The translations under genes were made by a program, and so were the position numbers. A stretch of 64,000 nt of DNA from Chelonoidis abingdonii (lineage: Eukaryota; Chordata; Testudines; Testudinidae), in NCBI RefSeq assembly GCF_003597395.2, contig NC_133790.1, positions 26,128,430 to 26,192,429 of the forward strand, written 5' to 3'. Under the pieces are notes generated by a model that was not told where the DNA came from, ran no database searches, and saw only the letters and a list, made by a program, of their open reading frames with translations. Shown here in pieces: positions 33,710 to 45,349 of this stretch (its first letter is position 1; each line of letters begins with the position of its first letter).

Positions 33710-34060
33710 GTTGGGCAAATAATCTGTGATGAATAATTTATTCAGTGAATTTTGTCTTGTTTGTGAATTGTCTGTGAAAATATCATGATTGCTCAAGTGT
33801 ATCTATTACTTGATAAGAATTCTGGTGGATAATTCTTTGTAGCTTGTAAAAAGCTTGCTACATATATCAATGTTTGAAGTTGTCGCTGTTATGATTGGCT
33901 ATATTGGACACAGAGCATTTCTGTTGCTTGAGTGAATGAGCCTAATTCTCAGAATCAGGGTCCTGGTGCAAATACTTATAATGATGAATTAAAAATTAGC
34001 TTTTTGTAAATATTTTCTGATATATGCTTATAATTCACTTCATCTAAAAATGTTCATGTC
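33710..34060. repeat. AT-rich repeat with inverted segments
   Basis: 'ggcaaataatctgtgatgaa' with 'gtgaattgtctgtgaaaata' at the left is loosely mirrored by 'tgtaaatattttctgatata' and 'taattcacttcatctaaaaa' at the right. It is probably an old MITE, and the class is unclear. Confidence 0.4.
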
Positions 34061-34139
34061 AGCAAGCTTGTTCACCAGAGTATCCAGGGGGAAAAAGCAA
34101 ATGCAAGAGGCATGTAAACAGAGGTGGAGTGACTTTTAT

Positions 34140-34405
34140 TTTAAAATTATTACTATTTATTGTTAGTGTTATGGTAGCTCCCAGACTCTCTCTTCCCAAG
34201 CAGTTTATAATCCAAGCGCTTGTCTACACCTGGAAATTGCACTGCTTTAACTAAATTGGTTTGGAAAATGTTAGTGTTTTGTTACCAGATTAACATGGGG
34301 AATAGAAGGTAAGTGACTTTGCCAGGGTCAGGCAAAGGGTCTGTGGCTGAGGCAGGGACAGAATCCATGTGTAATGATTGACTAGTCCAGTGTCCTGCCC
34401 ACTTG
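34140..34405 (-). mobile_element. MIR-type SINE, probably interrupted by a palindromic repeat
   Basis: 'attactatttattgttagtg' and 'agcagtttataatccaag' on the left, and 'gaaggtaagtgactttgcca' and 'agtccagtgtcctgcccac' on the right, are antisense MIR. Between about 34217 and 34300, 'cgcttgtctacacctggaaa' belongs to the palindromic group seen at 20840. Confidence 0.6.
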
Positions 34406-34409
34406 ATGA

Positions 34410-35039
34410 AAGTACCTCTAAAACGAAAATGTGTGTGCAGTATTTGCTCTGCTTTAGTCAGAAGGGATATTGTCCCACTAATTGGGTCTTAAAGTGACTA
34501 TTTTATTCTGTTTAGGTTCTTATACCCATCACCAGGGTAAGTGAGTGCCTATCTAAGGCTCTCTTTCACTATTCTTTTCAGCTGTGTTTATTTTCTTCTC
34601 CATGCCCCCACTCCCTGCCCATTCCTTACAAGTTCATGAAGAGCATTCAGACCCCATCAGGGGTCTCTGCAGATCCCCTAAGAAGATTAAGCTCACTGAA
34701 TATTTCATGCCCTCTGATTGACAGCTCTTGAGGACCTGTTGGAAGCCTGGCGCCCACATTCTAGTTGAAAAGGGGGGGAAAAATAGACAAGAAAATCACA
34801 TACACAGGAAAAAATTGATTCTATGGGCCAGACCTGTGCTGATGGAAGGCAATAGGCGGAGGTGGTCCCCCCCCAATACTCTCACCAGTCTCTACTCTGA
34901 AATAAAAGGCAAGTAATGGGATTTTAAGAGCCAGGGAGTACTCAGATGACATGGTCACCCCCCCTTGGGGCTCCAGTGCACATGCACATGGTCCCTAAAG
35001 GGCCATTGTAAACCCCCGTCCCTGACTCTCTTTCTATGC
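34410..35039. other. Unassigned stretch
   Basis: No feature recognised. Confidence 0.45.
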
Positions 35040-35290
35040 TGCCGTTCTTCCTCTCCTAATAAGCTGACCCAGCCAAACCGATGGCCCCTCATTAGAGGCT
35101 GAACTGAGGAGTGAGTCCCGTGCTCTCCGGCAGCCGTTTCCCCCCATTAAGGACTTGCGCTGCCCCTTGGTTGAAAGCAGGAGGGAGAGCTGGCGACCTG
35201 TAAATTCTCAGCAGACTGCTCTAGGTTTGCCTCCTAATCATCTAGTTATGGGCAGCTGAGAAGTTTCTCTTTTATTTAGGAAGGCAGGGC
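35040..35290. other. Candidate conserved non-coding element
   Basis: Repeat-free, with AT-core words in a GC-balanced background: 'ctcctaataagctgac', 'ccctcattagaggctg', 'ccccattaagg' and 'ctcctaatcatctag'. CpG words such as 'gtgctctccggcagccg' are retained. Inference only. Confidence 0.35.
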
Positions 35291-35294
35291 CAAG

Positions 35295-36118
35295 GGGATC
35301 CCCCTCGCCGTTCCTTGGTGGAAGTGGGAGGAGGATGGAGAATGAGAGGAAGGCTGCAAAAAACTCTTGCTGCAGCAATCAGTGAGATTTACTGCTGCAC
35401 TCACCACAAATATTAGTATCAAAAACAGCAGGGCCCTGTTAGTCTTGTACCTGTGGCTCCAGGAATAAGCTCATTATGCAGAATCCATTCTCGGTGCATG
35501 GCGCAAATGGCATTTAACCTGGGACCTCCTCAGAGGAAGTGGCTGGTGCAGACTCATTGACAATGAGTCTCATTCAGAGGGGGACCAATCCTGCCAGGTG
35601 CTGATCATCTACTTCAGGAAGTCGCCTGGCACCTCTCAGGATCAGGCCCTTTGTGGCTAATCCAATTCTGGAGACTGAGTGAAAAGCTGATCTCGCCAGG
35701 GTTCAGCTCCTGGAAACTCAGCCTGGAGTTTCCCATGCTCTGTGAACCTTCACCCAGGCCAGCCAGGGCTGACATGTGGGTTCACGCTGAGGGGCCAAAC
35801 TACAGCGCCCGCCCCCCCCAAGCCATTGTATATTGGAGGAGGAAAGAGGGTGCATGGAGCCCCTCCTTCTCCAGAATTGCTGCATAGAAGGCAGCTGTAA
35901 TTTGGCAGCCAGGGCTTCATGAGTGCAAGTGGTGAAGCATTAGGGATGCAATATTTACTTCCCTAGATGGGACAGTTCGGGCAGGGCCAGGACTGCATCA
36001 CCCCACTCTTGCTAACCTGCTGGTGACTGCTGGGGGGTGGGAGGGAAGGTCAGTAGTGAGCACGCTCTGACCAGCATCTGAAGAGATATGATACCTGCCC
36101 CTGCCTTCAGCAGGCCTC
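35295..36118. other. Mostly unassigned; one short palindromic fragment
   Basis: At about 35583-35650 'gaccaatcctgccaggtgct' faces 'ggcacctctcaggatcaggc', an imperfect inverted repeat. No exon is seen. Confidence 0.45.
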
Positions 36119-36607
36119 ATGCCTCTATCCATGGGTGCCAACTTTATATAATTTTTGGTGGTGCCCAGAACAGGTCCAAGCAGAGCCGTCCTGTCCATAG
36201 AATGGACTTGGTAACTGCCCCAGGCCCCGCGCTTCAGGGGGATGCAGGGTCCAGGGCAGTCTGGAGGGTTAGTGAGGGACCTGGCGCTGGCAGCAGTGAG
36301 CGACCCGGCCCCAGCCCCAGCCTGCCCTGCTCCACCCCACCAGCTCGCAGCATCACTCAGGGGCAGAAGCTGGGAGGAGGATGGAATGGTAGCAGGAAAG
36401 GGGCGGGCTGGGGCCGGGTTTCTTGCTGTTGCTGGCACCAGGCCCCCCATTAACTCCCCCAAACTGCCCTGGACCCCACATCCCCCTGAAGCATGTGTCC
36501 CCTAAAAGCAAGGTAAGCCCAAACATTGGTGGAACTGAGCCCACGTTCTTAAATATTGGTGAAGCACGGGCACCACGGGCCTGTATAACTTGCTGCCTAT
36601 GCCTCTA
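36119..36607. mobile_element. GC-rich inserted block flanked by a 9-bp direct repeat
   Basis: The word atgcctcta occurs at 36119-36127 and 36599-36607. The block between is GC-rich with inverted tracts: 'gaccccgcgcttcaggggg'-type sequence near 36222-36243 and 'ccccctgaagc' near 36482, plus 'ccagggcagtctggaggg' facing 'aaactgccctggacccc'. This suggests a palindromic mobile element with a target duplication of 8-9 bp. The terminal inverted repeats are not clean, so the class is open. Confidence 0.5.
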
Positions 36608-36609
36608 CC

Positions 36610-38975
36610 CTTGCGCCAGTCAGGCAGGTTATCTCTTCCTCTAATGTGGCTCTGGCTCCTAAGACTCTGAAATGAAGAGAAACTCACCAGTTCTTAAGTT
36701 TTAGCCATAAGTCAAGATGAAAATTCTGTGAGGTTTCCCTTTGACCCATCAGCTCATGGGATCATTCAAGCCCCAAACTTGAACTGAAATGCAGAGGTAT
36801 CAGCCGCCTTGGATTGGCACTGTGCCCATAGGACATCCTATGGATTTAAGCTGTGGCGTTTCAGGCAGAGACAGGTCTGATGTTTAAGTTTTAAGAAGTC
36901 TTTTCCACGTCTGTAAAGCTCCGCTCTCCTGTCTGCATGGTGGATCCCAGCTCCAACATTCTGTCAGTTCAGCATGCCTCAAGGAGACTTTTTTGTACCC
37001 TTTTTTACCCCTTGGAGGGGTGCCTTCAGTGCAGAGGGGAGGCATGCTGGTGACATCGTGCATGTGAACTTGTACTGTTGCTGCCCACACCATACATGGA
37101 CTGTGGGATGAGACCCTGATATCTTTCGCAGCTCACGGGATTGTTAGGGCTGGAATGGGACCTGCAGCAAATCTGAATGGGGTGCTGCTTTGCAGCTCAT
37201 TGGGGCTGTCCATCAATGGGGTGACCAGGGGGACCTTTGTCAGAGTTGTTGCCATGGGCGAGGAGGGATGATGGCTTGTAAGAAGGGTTCAGGAACTCTA
37301 GTGTGTGTGTGGGAGGGGAGGGGAGTAGTCACGAGGGTTTTTGGACAGCTGGTAGGAGGGTAGGTTGAGACTTATGCTGGTGGTGGCAAAGGACTAGCGC
37401 ATGCCTTGGAACAGTGCTCACTGGCAGGGTGGAAGTATGTGTGTCTGAAGTTGCTGAAGGGGGAAGGTTTTGGAAAGGAAATTTCACTCAAAGGAGGCAG
37501 GACCTGTTACTGAGGGGAGTGCCCATTTCCATCCCCTCTTCCTGGCTTCCCATCCTCCCCCTTTGCTCTGTGACTCTCGCTTCACCTACCTGGCCTCAGA
37601 TCTTGGGCCTGCTGTACTGCCTCCTCCTTGACTTTCGGTCAGCTTCCTGCCTCTGTCTGCTGGGCTGCCATGCAGGGGAATGCAGTGTGATTTTTGACAT
37701 GCCAGGATCCCTCACAATATCCTGTGGTCTTCAGTGAGGAAGACGAGGCAGTGGCAAAGGGCAGAGAGAGAGAGAGGCAGGTGAACTCGCAGAAAGAAGG
37801 CACATGTGATGGGCTGCCTTGGTCCTGGATTTGCATTCTGTGGTCTAGTGGGGTGGGGAATGCAGAGAACCGCAGGAGGTGGCAGAGATGGGGAAGAGGA
37901 AGAGGCTCTGGCTGGGTGTGTACTGGAGTTGGGACAACCTCTTCATGGCAGGTTTAGTTGAATCATCTGGGATGTTGGGACCATTCCTACAAATCTGGGG
38001 CCATCTTGGTAGACTAGGATGGCTAGTCACCCTGCCTGATAGCCTGTGACATGAAATCCAGTCAGGATCTCCTTCGTGACAGTACAGATTCGCCTCACTT
38101 TGGCTCATCCTTCCACAGCGCTTTATCCAGGGTTTTTCATGGGCCTTAAAAACTCCCTCAAAGATCATTAAACGTCGCCTCAGCTGAAGTGTGAGTGGGC
38201 AATGCACTAAATGAAGACCTTGGCCCACTTGAACACTGGACTTTAAAGGGTGTACAAGGGACTTGGCACATAAAAGGTTCAGGCCATTTTAGAAAGCATC
38301 AGTTGAGCCAGTAAGTTATCTGATAACATCACCTATTTAATGTCAATTAGTGTTTTTAACAACCAATTGATGTCCCATTAACTTGCAATAGCAATCTTGG
38401 TGAAATGCCAGAACAGTCCCTCAATAGTGCTTATCCAGCCAAAGTACTCGGCATGGGATGTGCAGCTCAGATTGCACTTTGCCCGAAGCCTGGGTTCATT
38501 TTGTTTTGTTTGTTTTGGTGTTGGAGGAAGAGGGGATCTTCACTGTGTTTATAAGTATAAGGAACATTGCAAAAGGATTTATATACAGACAGGGTCAAAG
38601 GAAGCATTGGTTCCGGAGTCATGACAGTGACAAGAAGGACTGAGAACCTGGCTGGGGGAATTTGCCTGTGTACACTCCTGTTAGTAGGGTTCCTAGGGGT
38701 ATGATTGTGGAGAAATGAAGAGAGAAGCCCCCAAAGCTTGACCCTCGGTCTAGCCCCATAGCAAGTTCATTAACACTCTACGGTGACCTCCATGGTGAGG
38801 TCTGGCTTCAAGTCCACATTCCAGTCTCTCACTTTCCTGGGGCTGGGACTGCTGCATAGACAATGAGTGAGTTGCTTTGGAGGCCAAGGGACTATTGAAA
38901 TACCAGGAATTACTCAAAAGAGAACTTTTCACCTCCCCCTCCCTGAGGGGCAGCACCAATAGGCTTTGTTGGGGA
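36610..38975. other. Unassigned stretch
   Basis: About 2.4 kb without a recognised transposon or exon. Open frames are at most 127 codons and overlap in several phases. Confidence 0.45.
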
Positions 38976-38980
38976 ACTTG

Positions 38981-39143
38981 TCATAGAATATCAGGGTTGG
39001 AAGGGACCTCAGGAGGTCATCTAGTCCAACCCCCTGCTCAAAGCAGGGCCAATCCCCAGCTAAATCCCCAAACAGCCCCCTCAAGGATTGAACACACAAC
39101 TCTGGGTTTAGCAGGCCAATGATCAAATCATTGAGCTATCCCT
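38981..39143 (-). mobile_element. Turtle tRNA-derived Pol III SINE (Cry type), antisense
   Basis: Read on the minus strand, a tRNA-like head is followed by a CR1-like tail. The B box GTTCAATCC lies at 39085-39093 and is a perfect match. The A box at about 39128-39138 reads TAGCTCAATGA, with one departure from consensus. The 3' side ends in CR1 words ('ctgaggtcccttccaaccct', 'atattctatga'), so the CR1 machinery would have mobilised it. This structure is established for the cryptodiran turtle SINE. Confidence 0.9.
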
Positions 39144-39219
39144 TCCCTCCAAGCCAGTTTCTTCGAGCTGGTGGAAGGGTGGTGCTGGGGATTGGGCTCA
39201 AGTGGTGAACTCAGGTGAA

Positions 39220-39330
39220 GCATCAGGGTCTGATTCTGATCTCAGTTACACTGGTGTGAACTCAGGCTGCCTTTGTTGGAGCCCCTCCAGATTCACGCTA
39301 GGCTAGAATCTGCCCTACTGTGTTAGTGGG
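39220..39330. repeat. Palindromic repeat fragment (TCTGATTCTGATCTCAGTTACAC type)
   Basis: 'agggtctgattctgatctca' on the left faces 'acgctaggctagaatctgcc' on the right. Similar ends appear at 42555-42680, 51285-51400 and 60345-60400. Confidence 0.5.
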
Positions 39331-39531
39331 ATTGAAAAGTCTAACTGTGAGTCTCTGTCTCAAGGCACTCGAAGGAAGAAGAGTCACAGCAGCAGGGATA
39401 TCTTGCAGAGGGTGCATCCCCTGCAGGCATAATTTCTCCTTGAGCTCCACTCAGGGTAGTGCAACTCCGTCCTACCCCCCAACAATGGGCTAGTCCCTGA
39501 AGACACAAATAGATAAGAACTAACCGCCCAA

Positions 39532-39547
39532 CCCCCCCCCCCCCCCC
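39532..39547. repeat. Poly-C run (16 C)
   Basis: Sixteen C in a row. Length is prone to assembly or polymerase error. Confidence 0.95.
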
Positions 39548-39549
39548 AG

Positions 39550-41905
39550 CACCCAGCATCCAGAAAGGTCCAAGATTAGGGGGACTTGGAAACTAAGCTA
39601 CCCTTTGGCAGCATATCTCCCTGGCATGGCCAGCCAACTCTACCACAGCCACCTTCCTACCTCCTTTGAAGACAATCCCATCAGCACTCAGACAGAAGAA
39701 GTTCTCCTTGGTGCTCGAATGCCACCGGAGAGCCTTGCCACTGAGACCTTGCAGCAGTGACTCAGTTGATTTGGAAGGCTGCATTTCCTGATCCAGGAGC
39801 ACTTTCTGTCTCCTGGGTTACATGAAGGATGGTAATGAATTTAGGTTGCTGAGCCTGAGAATGTCTCCTTCTGCCTTATCCACATGGAAGAAAACATATT
39901 TCCATAGAGGTCATGCATCCATCATCTTCAGTTCTCAGCCCCAGTGCAGGACAAAGGGCTCTTCAGTGTTATCCCATCCTTAAAGATCTGTTCAGGACCA
40001 GCCCTGTTCACTAATGCATCCATCACCCATATCGTACCCACTGCAGGGTTCAACACAGCCCCTACCCAGTACTACGAGTGCTGTTTTGCCAGGGCTGCTT
40101 TGGCAAAAGGGGACTGATGAAACTCTGCAGTCTAGTGCATTAACAAGGAGTCTTAGCATGGCAAATTCATTTAAGCTGACTGCGTGGTACATCTGTGCAC
40201 ACTGGTGGGACTGTGTCAAGATTGTTATAGTAACGATAAGGTGAGGAAAAACTAAGGTTTTTCATTAGGACAAGATGAATGGGTGTGAAACAAATAAGAA
40301 CTGTGCTGATGCTGTTGCTCATGTTCAACAACAAAGTGGGACTGAAGCTTTTGTAAGGTTTGGAAGTGTCTGGGTAATTTTTCTCCCTTTCAGTTTGTGG
40401 CTAGGATTGGAACCAGAGAAGCCAAAATACCACACTAAAGACTGTTCTTCTGGCACTTGTGGTTGTGAGCAGAAGCAAGAAGTACCAGAAATCACGCAAG
40501 AGAATTGCTTCCTCATAAGATTTGCAGCTCTGTTTTGCAGAGTTGGGAGGTTTGCTCAATTTGCTTTAACATCCAGTAAGACGGCAAACATCTGGGTGCC
40601 TGTGTGAGCCAAACTTGGGGCCCCATCTTTTAAGGAGCTACATGTGGGTGGGGCCCTGCATCTGCATAGAGCTCAAGCTGCTTTGAACATTATGCCTTTC
40701 TAAGGTTCTGCTCATTGTTCATTTCCATGATTCCAAAGAATCCAGGATTGTGATTCAGGCTGATATTTTCTCCACTTTCATGTGAGAACAGAGCTTCCCG
40801 CTGGGGATATGATCACGTTTCTTGAGAGTTTCCAAATTTCTTCTAGGAAAAAGTATTGCTGAAGGGCAGTTCTGTCATTTTCACCCATGAGACCGCTTTC
40901 CTGAGGGATAAAGGGGCAGCTTTGTGCCTGCAAAAATGGCATTTTTGCTTTTGAAGAATCCAGGTGAAAATCTGAGGCAAATCCACAAAATGTTTTGGTT
41001 TGTATGGAGTGGGATTTTTCACCAATGTTGCCAGTGGTGAGCATTTTCTACCTAATCTGCTCTATCTATTTTAAAGGGCCAATACGCTGTCTGCTGACTG
41101 CAAATGTCTAAAGGCACATGGGAAGGAAGGAGTTAAAGATTCTGACTCTTTAAGCCATCCACAGCGGGGAATGACCCAGTTTAGAAGGGTTAACAGTATT
41201 TGGTTTTTCAGAACTATTTGTTATATCAAGTTAGTGCAAGCAGAGGTCACAAAGGTCACCACGCCTCCCTCTCCATTCCCAGCCCCCGCTCCTTCCCTTG
41301 TTTCTTGTCTAATCTGATGACCTCAGACACAGCTCTTTCCTTATGATGTTCTTGACAGCATCTTCAGACAATATGCAGCTTGACGCCAGTTGTCTCTCCC
41401 TTTTTCTCCTGCCCCTCAAGAGAGAGCCTTGCATGCTAAAAGGCACTTTGTGCTGTGGGGAGGAAAGCCGTAGCAATTTGTTCTGTGGTTTTTGGACATG
41501 AGTAGCTCAGCAAACGGTTTCCCTTCCATGAGCACCTCATCCTCTTTCTCTTTCTTTCTTACTCTCTCTCTTAAAAGCAGTAACATCCTCCCATAATTCT
41601 GATGTGCCAGGAATAGCTTCCTGATCCCCTCATATCCCTTTCGTCTCACAAGGAGACATTGGCTGTAGCTGACTAGCCTGTTCTGAGAGCCTCCAAATGA
41701 GTGTTTTTGGAGGGGTGCAAGGTGATGTGTTACCATGGTTGGACACCAGATGGTGACAGGGAGTTTGTGGCTATGTTTAGCAGCCAAGGGAGGGTGGCTT
41801 TGCTACAGAAACCTGAGATTTCAGTAGGGAAGAGTTTATTGTTCTGAGGATTTCTCCCCCTCTTCCCTCCCACACACACAGAGTGGATCTTGGTGAGGTG
41901 TCTAT
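39550..41905. other. Unassigned stretch
   Basis: No confident transposon or exon in about 2.3 kb. Confidence 0.45.
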
Positions 41906-41909
41906 TAGT

Positions 41910-41997
41910 GGCCTGATTTTCAAAGGTGTTGGGCTCCCACAAATCCCATGGAAGTCAAGGGAAGCTGTGGTTGCTCAGCGCCTTTCAAAATCAGGCC
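41910..41997. mobile_element. 88-bp palindromic MITE-like element
   Basis: A compact inverted repeat: 'ggcctgattttcaaaggtgt' at the left and 'gcgcctttcaaaatcaggcc' at the right, with about three quarters of arm positions complementary. The arms meet near 'ccatggaagtcaagg'. No clean target duplication is seen. Confidence 0.75.
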
Positions 41998-42554
41998 TCC
42001 AGAGGTTGTTTATTTTCACGTGCAAGCATTTTTGAGTCTCGCTAACATTGCTACATTATCCTGGCACCAGACTGAGAAGCAGAAACAGAATAGAAAATGC
42101 CTAACCTGCCCTCAAAGCAGGGAAGACACTGGCTGTTGGTTAGCATCATGTGCTTTGGGGGATGAAGTTGGCAGAAGGTATAATGGGTTATTTTTCTTGC
42201 TTTCCAGCTCTTTAGTCTGCCATAGCAGTAGTTAGACCTGGTTTCTAAATTGTGTGCTATTCAAGGGGGCATGGAGTCTTCCAACCCTGAAAATCCTGGG
42301 TCCCATGAGGGAACTAAATGACCACTGTTAGGAGTGTTAAAGTTATAGCTGTTTCTTGCAGTGCTCCCAGAGCTGGGCTGCTGCCAGACCTCAGCATTTT
42401 TAATAAAGCAGAGTGAATAGTGGGGGGAAAATGCCTGGGTATTTGTTTAAATTCAAAAGCAAATTGCAATTCAGTGTTGCTTGCACTACTCTAGTTCTTG
42501 CTTCCTGCTAACATTCAAGTGCAGGAATATTATTAGAGCAGATGTTCATTAAAA

Positions 42555-42680
42555 GCAAAATTCAGGGTCAGTTCTGTTAGGTCGGTTTTACATCCATGTA
42601 TCTCCACTGAAATCAGTGGAGCTGCAGTCTATCAAACCAGTGTAAACTGGTGAAAAGGAAGAGAATCAGGCCCTCTAGCC
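42555..42680. repeat. Palindromic repeat
   Basis: 'gggtcagttctgttaggtcg' faces 'ggaagagaatcaggccct', with 'tccactgaaatcagtggagc' forming a perfect hairpin in the centre (tccactga / tcagtgga). Confidence 0.65.
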
Positions 42681-43009
42681 CAAATGCTCAAGTTAGAATG
42701 GTATGTTGGGCCGTCATGTTTCAATGTGCAATTTACCTCTGTTGGTTAGTTACACAAGTCTCATGGTATTGTTTCTGTTTTCCAAAGGGATGACTAACCA
42801 ACATAGGGTGTGAGAATTATGTCTATTACCAGTTAATGCTTTGTTAGGTAAGTTGGCAAAGAAAAAGGAAGAAACTTTCTTTAATACATTTTTTGTGTCA
42901 AATTTATTTGTTCAGCTCTAATGCTTACCATGAGGCCTGAGAACAAGGCAATTTCCAAGAGCTGGATGGAAATCAAGATAAGTGTGATAAATATGTAGCC
43001 CTTTCCATA

Positions 43010-43190
43010 GATGAATGAGAGAAATGTTATCTAGTGGATTATGCTCAGGTGTGATAATCAGGATATCCCGAGTTCTACTTCCAGCTTGCACACTGCCTCT
43101 CTTTGTAGCTCTAGTCAAGTCACCGAGCTTCTGTGCCTTTGTTTTCCTATCTATAAAGTGGAATCATACTATTTACTTATCTACCACACA
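43010..43190 (+). mobile_element. MIR-type SINE, sense
   Basis: 'gagttctacttccagcttgc', 'agctctagtcaagtcaccga', 'gcttctgtgcctttgttttc' and 'ctatctataaagtggaatca' follow the MIR core order. Confidence 0.8.
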
Positions 43191-43194
43191 AGGA

Positions 43195-43940
43195 TAAACT
43201 TTGCTCTTTTACACCAAAGCTGATGGTGAATAACTGGAATGTACAACAATTAAGTTCTGAAGCCACAAAGTTGCTCTCTTTTGGGGTGGAGGCAGTTCCT
43301 CAACTGAACACCTGCCAGAGACATTGAGACAAAATTTGTTAAATGTAAACCTTCTGTGAACCTAAGTGGGGCATCCCTGAATGGTCATATCACCCCTCTG
43401 AGGTCCCTGAATATTTCAGATTTCTGATCAAGGATGTGTTTGAATGTGTTAAATCAAACCTCCCTCTGGAATCTCTCCATGTTTCTGCTCACTGTTCAAG
43501 GAATGTCTCACATTTCTGCTCTCTCTCTGAATGTTTCAGGTTTCCAGAGCAATGTGAGGTTGCTGAGTTGGTTTTTACACAATTCTCCCTTTTCAACTTT
43601 CCACCAGCCTTAGGGCTATGGGTTTCTGGAGCGATGGTAAAGCAGACCTCTCTGGGGTGCATTTATCCTGCTTACTCCCAGTTCTTTCCTGAGCAAGGCA
43701 GATTACTTGTGCCCTCTTATCTTTTAGCATCCTTCTCATCTGCCAGGCCACCTAGCCCAAAGGACAGTGCCATAAGGAGAACATTTCAAATGCAGAGAAG
43801 ATGCAATCTCAGAAATACAAAGCAAATTGCTTCAGCAGGGAGGAAAGCATCAGAATATGAGTGGAAACTAGCAGGAGGAGCTGTGAAAGGCCAAAAGTTT
43901 CCAGCCCAAAAAGACTCAGAGAAAGGAAGGGAGTGAGTGT
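43195..43940. other. Unassigned stretch with a 166-codon open frame
   Basis: The plus-strand frame at 43436-43936 has no recognisable domain, signal peptide or splice context. It is probably chance. Confidence 0.45.
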
Positions 43941-43944
43941 AAAA

Positions 43945-44011
43945 AGGATTCCCTCTCTCTCTCCCTTCCCTTCCCTCCTCCCCCCCTTCTTCCTCCCCAC
44001 TCCTCCCTGGG
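43945..44011. repeat. Pyrimidine-rich low-complexity tract
   Basis: A C/T-only or nearly C/T-only run ('ctctctctctcccttccctt' and on), about 65 bp, with one or two purines. Confidence 0.85.
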
Positions 44012-44179
44012 AGATGGGAGAAGAAACTTGGCAAGCCATCTTGTCGCCAATCAATCTGTGGTGTAACAATTAGCACTTAAGCACCACTCACACTAAACAC
44101 AGGCTCAGAAAACACTTAAAGAAGAAAGAAGAGAAAAAAAAAAACCCCAACACAACAACACCAGGGGAAAGCTGGAAAG

Positions 44180-44560
44180 CTGGAACGGATCAATGCTGTG
44201 CAGAACGGGAGGCATTACTGGTGAGGCCGATAGCACTTTAAGTGTGTGCTCTTCACATCGAGCAATTAGCTAGCAGGACCACTGAAGAAGGCAACTCCAC
44301 CACAGGCCCACGCCCTCCCCCTCCTGCCCACCATTTCCCCCAAGAGGTGTTTGATGACAGCTTCATTTGTTAGCATGATTCCATAACTGGCGGCGCCGGC
44401 ATCCTTTCCATTACAGAAGGGAGTGCGAGGGGAGGCCAGGGAGTGGGCCGTCTTCCTCCCCCACACACACAAAAAAGCCCCTCCCCATCAAGCCCATGGT
44501 AACAGAATACAGTAGACACGGAGTCTGTCTGTGCGCTGGCTAAATTGATTGTAATGGGTT
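44180..44560. other. Candidate conserved non-coding element
   Basis: Repeat-free with CpG-containing words ('ggcggcgccggcatcc', 'cacatcgagcaattagctag') and ATTA/TAAT sites ('ttgttagcatgatt', 'taaattgattgtaatggg'). The composition differs from the repeats around it. Inference only. Confidence 0.4.
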
Positions 44561-44569
44561 TTTTAACGT

Positions 44570-45120
44570 GGTGAAAGAGTCGACTGTTTTCTCGCCTCTA
44601 AGAAAGGAAGGAGGAAGTGACTCCAGTGACTGCGGCCCATCAGATGAAAGTAAACTTTTGTTTAGTAAAGAGCAGCGGACTGCCTTCAGCTTGTTCTCAG
44701 CAAGGCTGGACTTTAAAGAAAGGACAGAGGATAAAAAACAAGCCCTCCCTGCTTCCTGCCCTGTTCCTTGCTCTCAAAACCACCCTGATGTCTGGCTGCG
44801 CTTCCCAGAAACACGGCAGAACCTAGTACAGAGCCTAGTTTTCAGATGGTGACAAAGGACTGCAGCCTTTAGTGGGACTTCTCCTATGCTTAGAGTTCAG
44901 CATGGCCTGAAGTGCCTGTCTGACCTGGGGCCTATCTCAGGAAGGCACACGCAGCTCTCCTGAGAGGAGATGAGCTTGGGGCAGGGAATGGTCCTGTCTT
45001 AGGGCATCCAAAGAGCATCTTTGTTATTGACGAATGATTATTTATCTGGGGCTGAAATGCTGAGCTGAGACCTTGATGCAGAATGGGTCACCCCAACTAA
45101 GGCTCTATGGCTTAAGAGCA
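44570..45120. other. Unassigned stretch
   Basis: Two overlapping frames at 44568-44852 lack any domain. Nothing else is recognised. Confidence 0.45.
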
Positions 45121-45124
45121 TAGT

Positions 45125-45345
45125 TTTGCGTCCCTGCCCATCCTGGCCAATAGCCATTGCTGGACCTATCCTCCATGAACTTGTCTAGTTCTTTGTTGAA
45201 CCCTGTTATAGTCTTGGCCTTCACAACATCCTCTAGCAAGGAGTTCCACAGGTTGACTGTGTGGTGTGTGAAGAAATATTTCCTTAAAATCAGATCCACT
45301 GTTAGCATGCAACACATAGTTCTCCATGAGGCCAATCTATCCTGA
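45125..45345 (-). mobile_element. CR1 LINE fragment with relic of the reverse transcriptase C-terminus
   Basis: On the minus strand the frame still reads as the end of a non-LTR ORF2, including NLWNSLLEDVV and ITGFNKELDKF. The nucleotide words 'cctgcccatcctggccaata' and 'ggagttccacaggttgactg' are the familiar antisense CR1 3' coding end. It is truncated at both sides and not functional. Confidence 0.85.
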
Positions 45346-45349
45346 TGCC

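Noticed and set aside
35411..35455. Possible Penelope-like tail ('ctgttagtcttgtacctg')
   Set aside because: Only a short partial match to the family end, with no body and no target duplication.
43436..43936. 166-codon plus-strand open frame
   Set aside because: No domain or signal peptide. The end runs into a low-complexity area.
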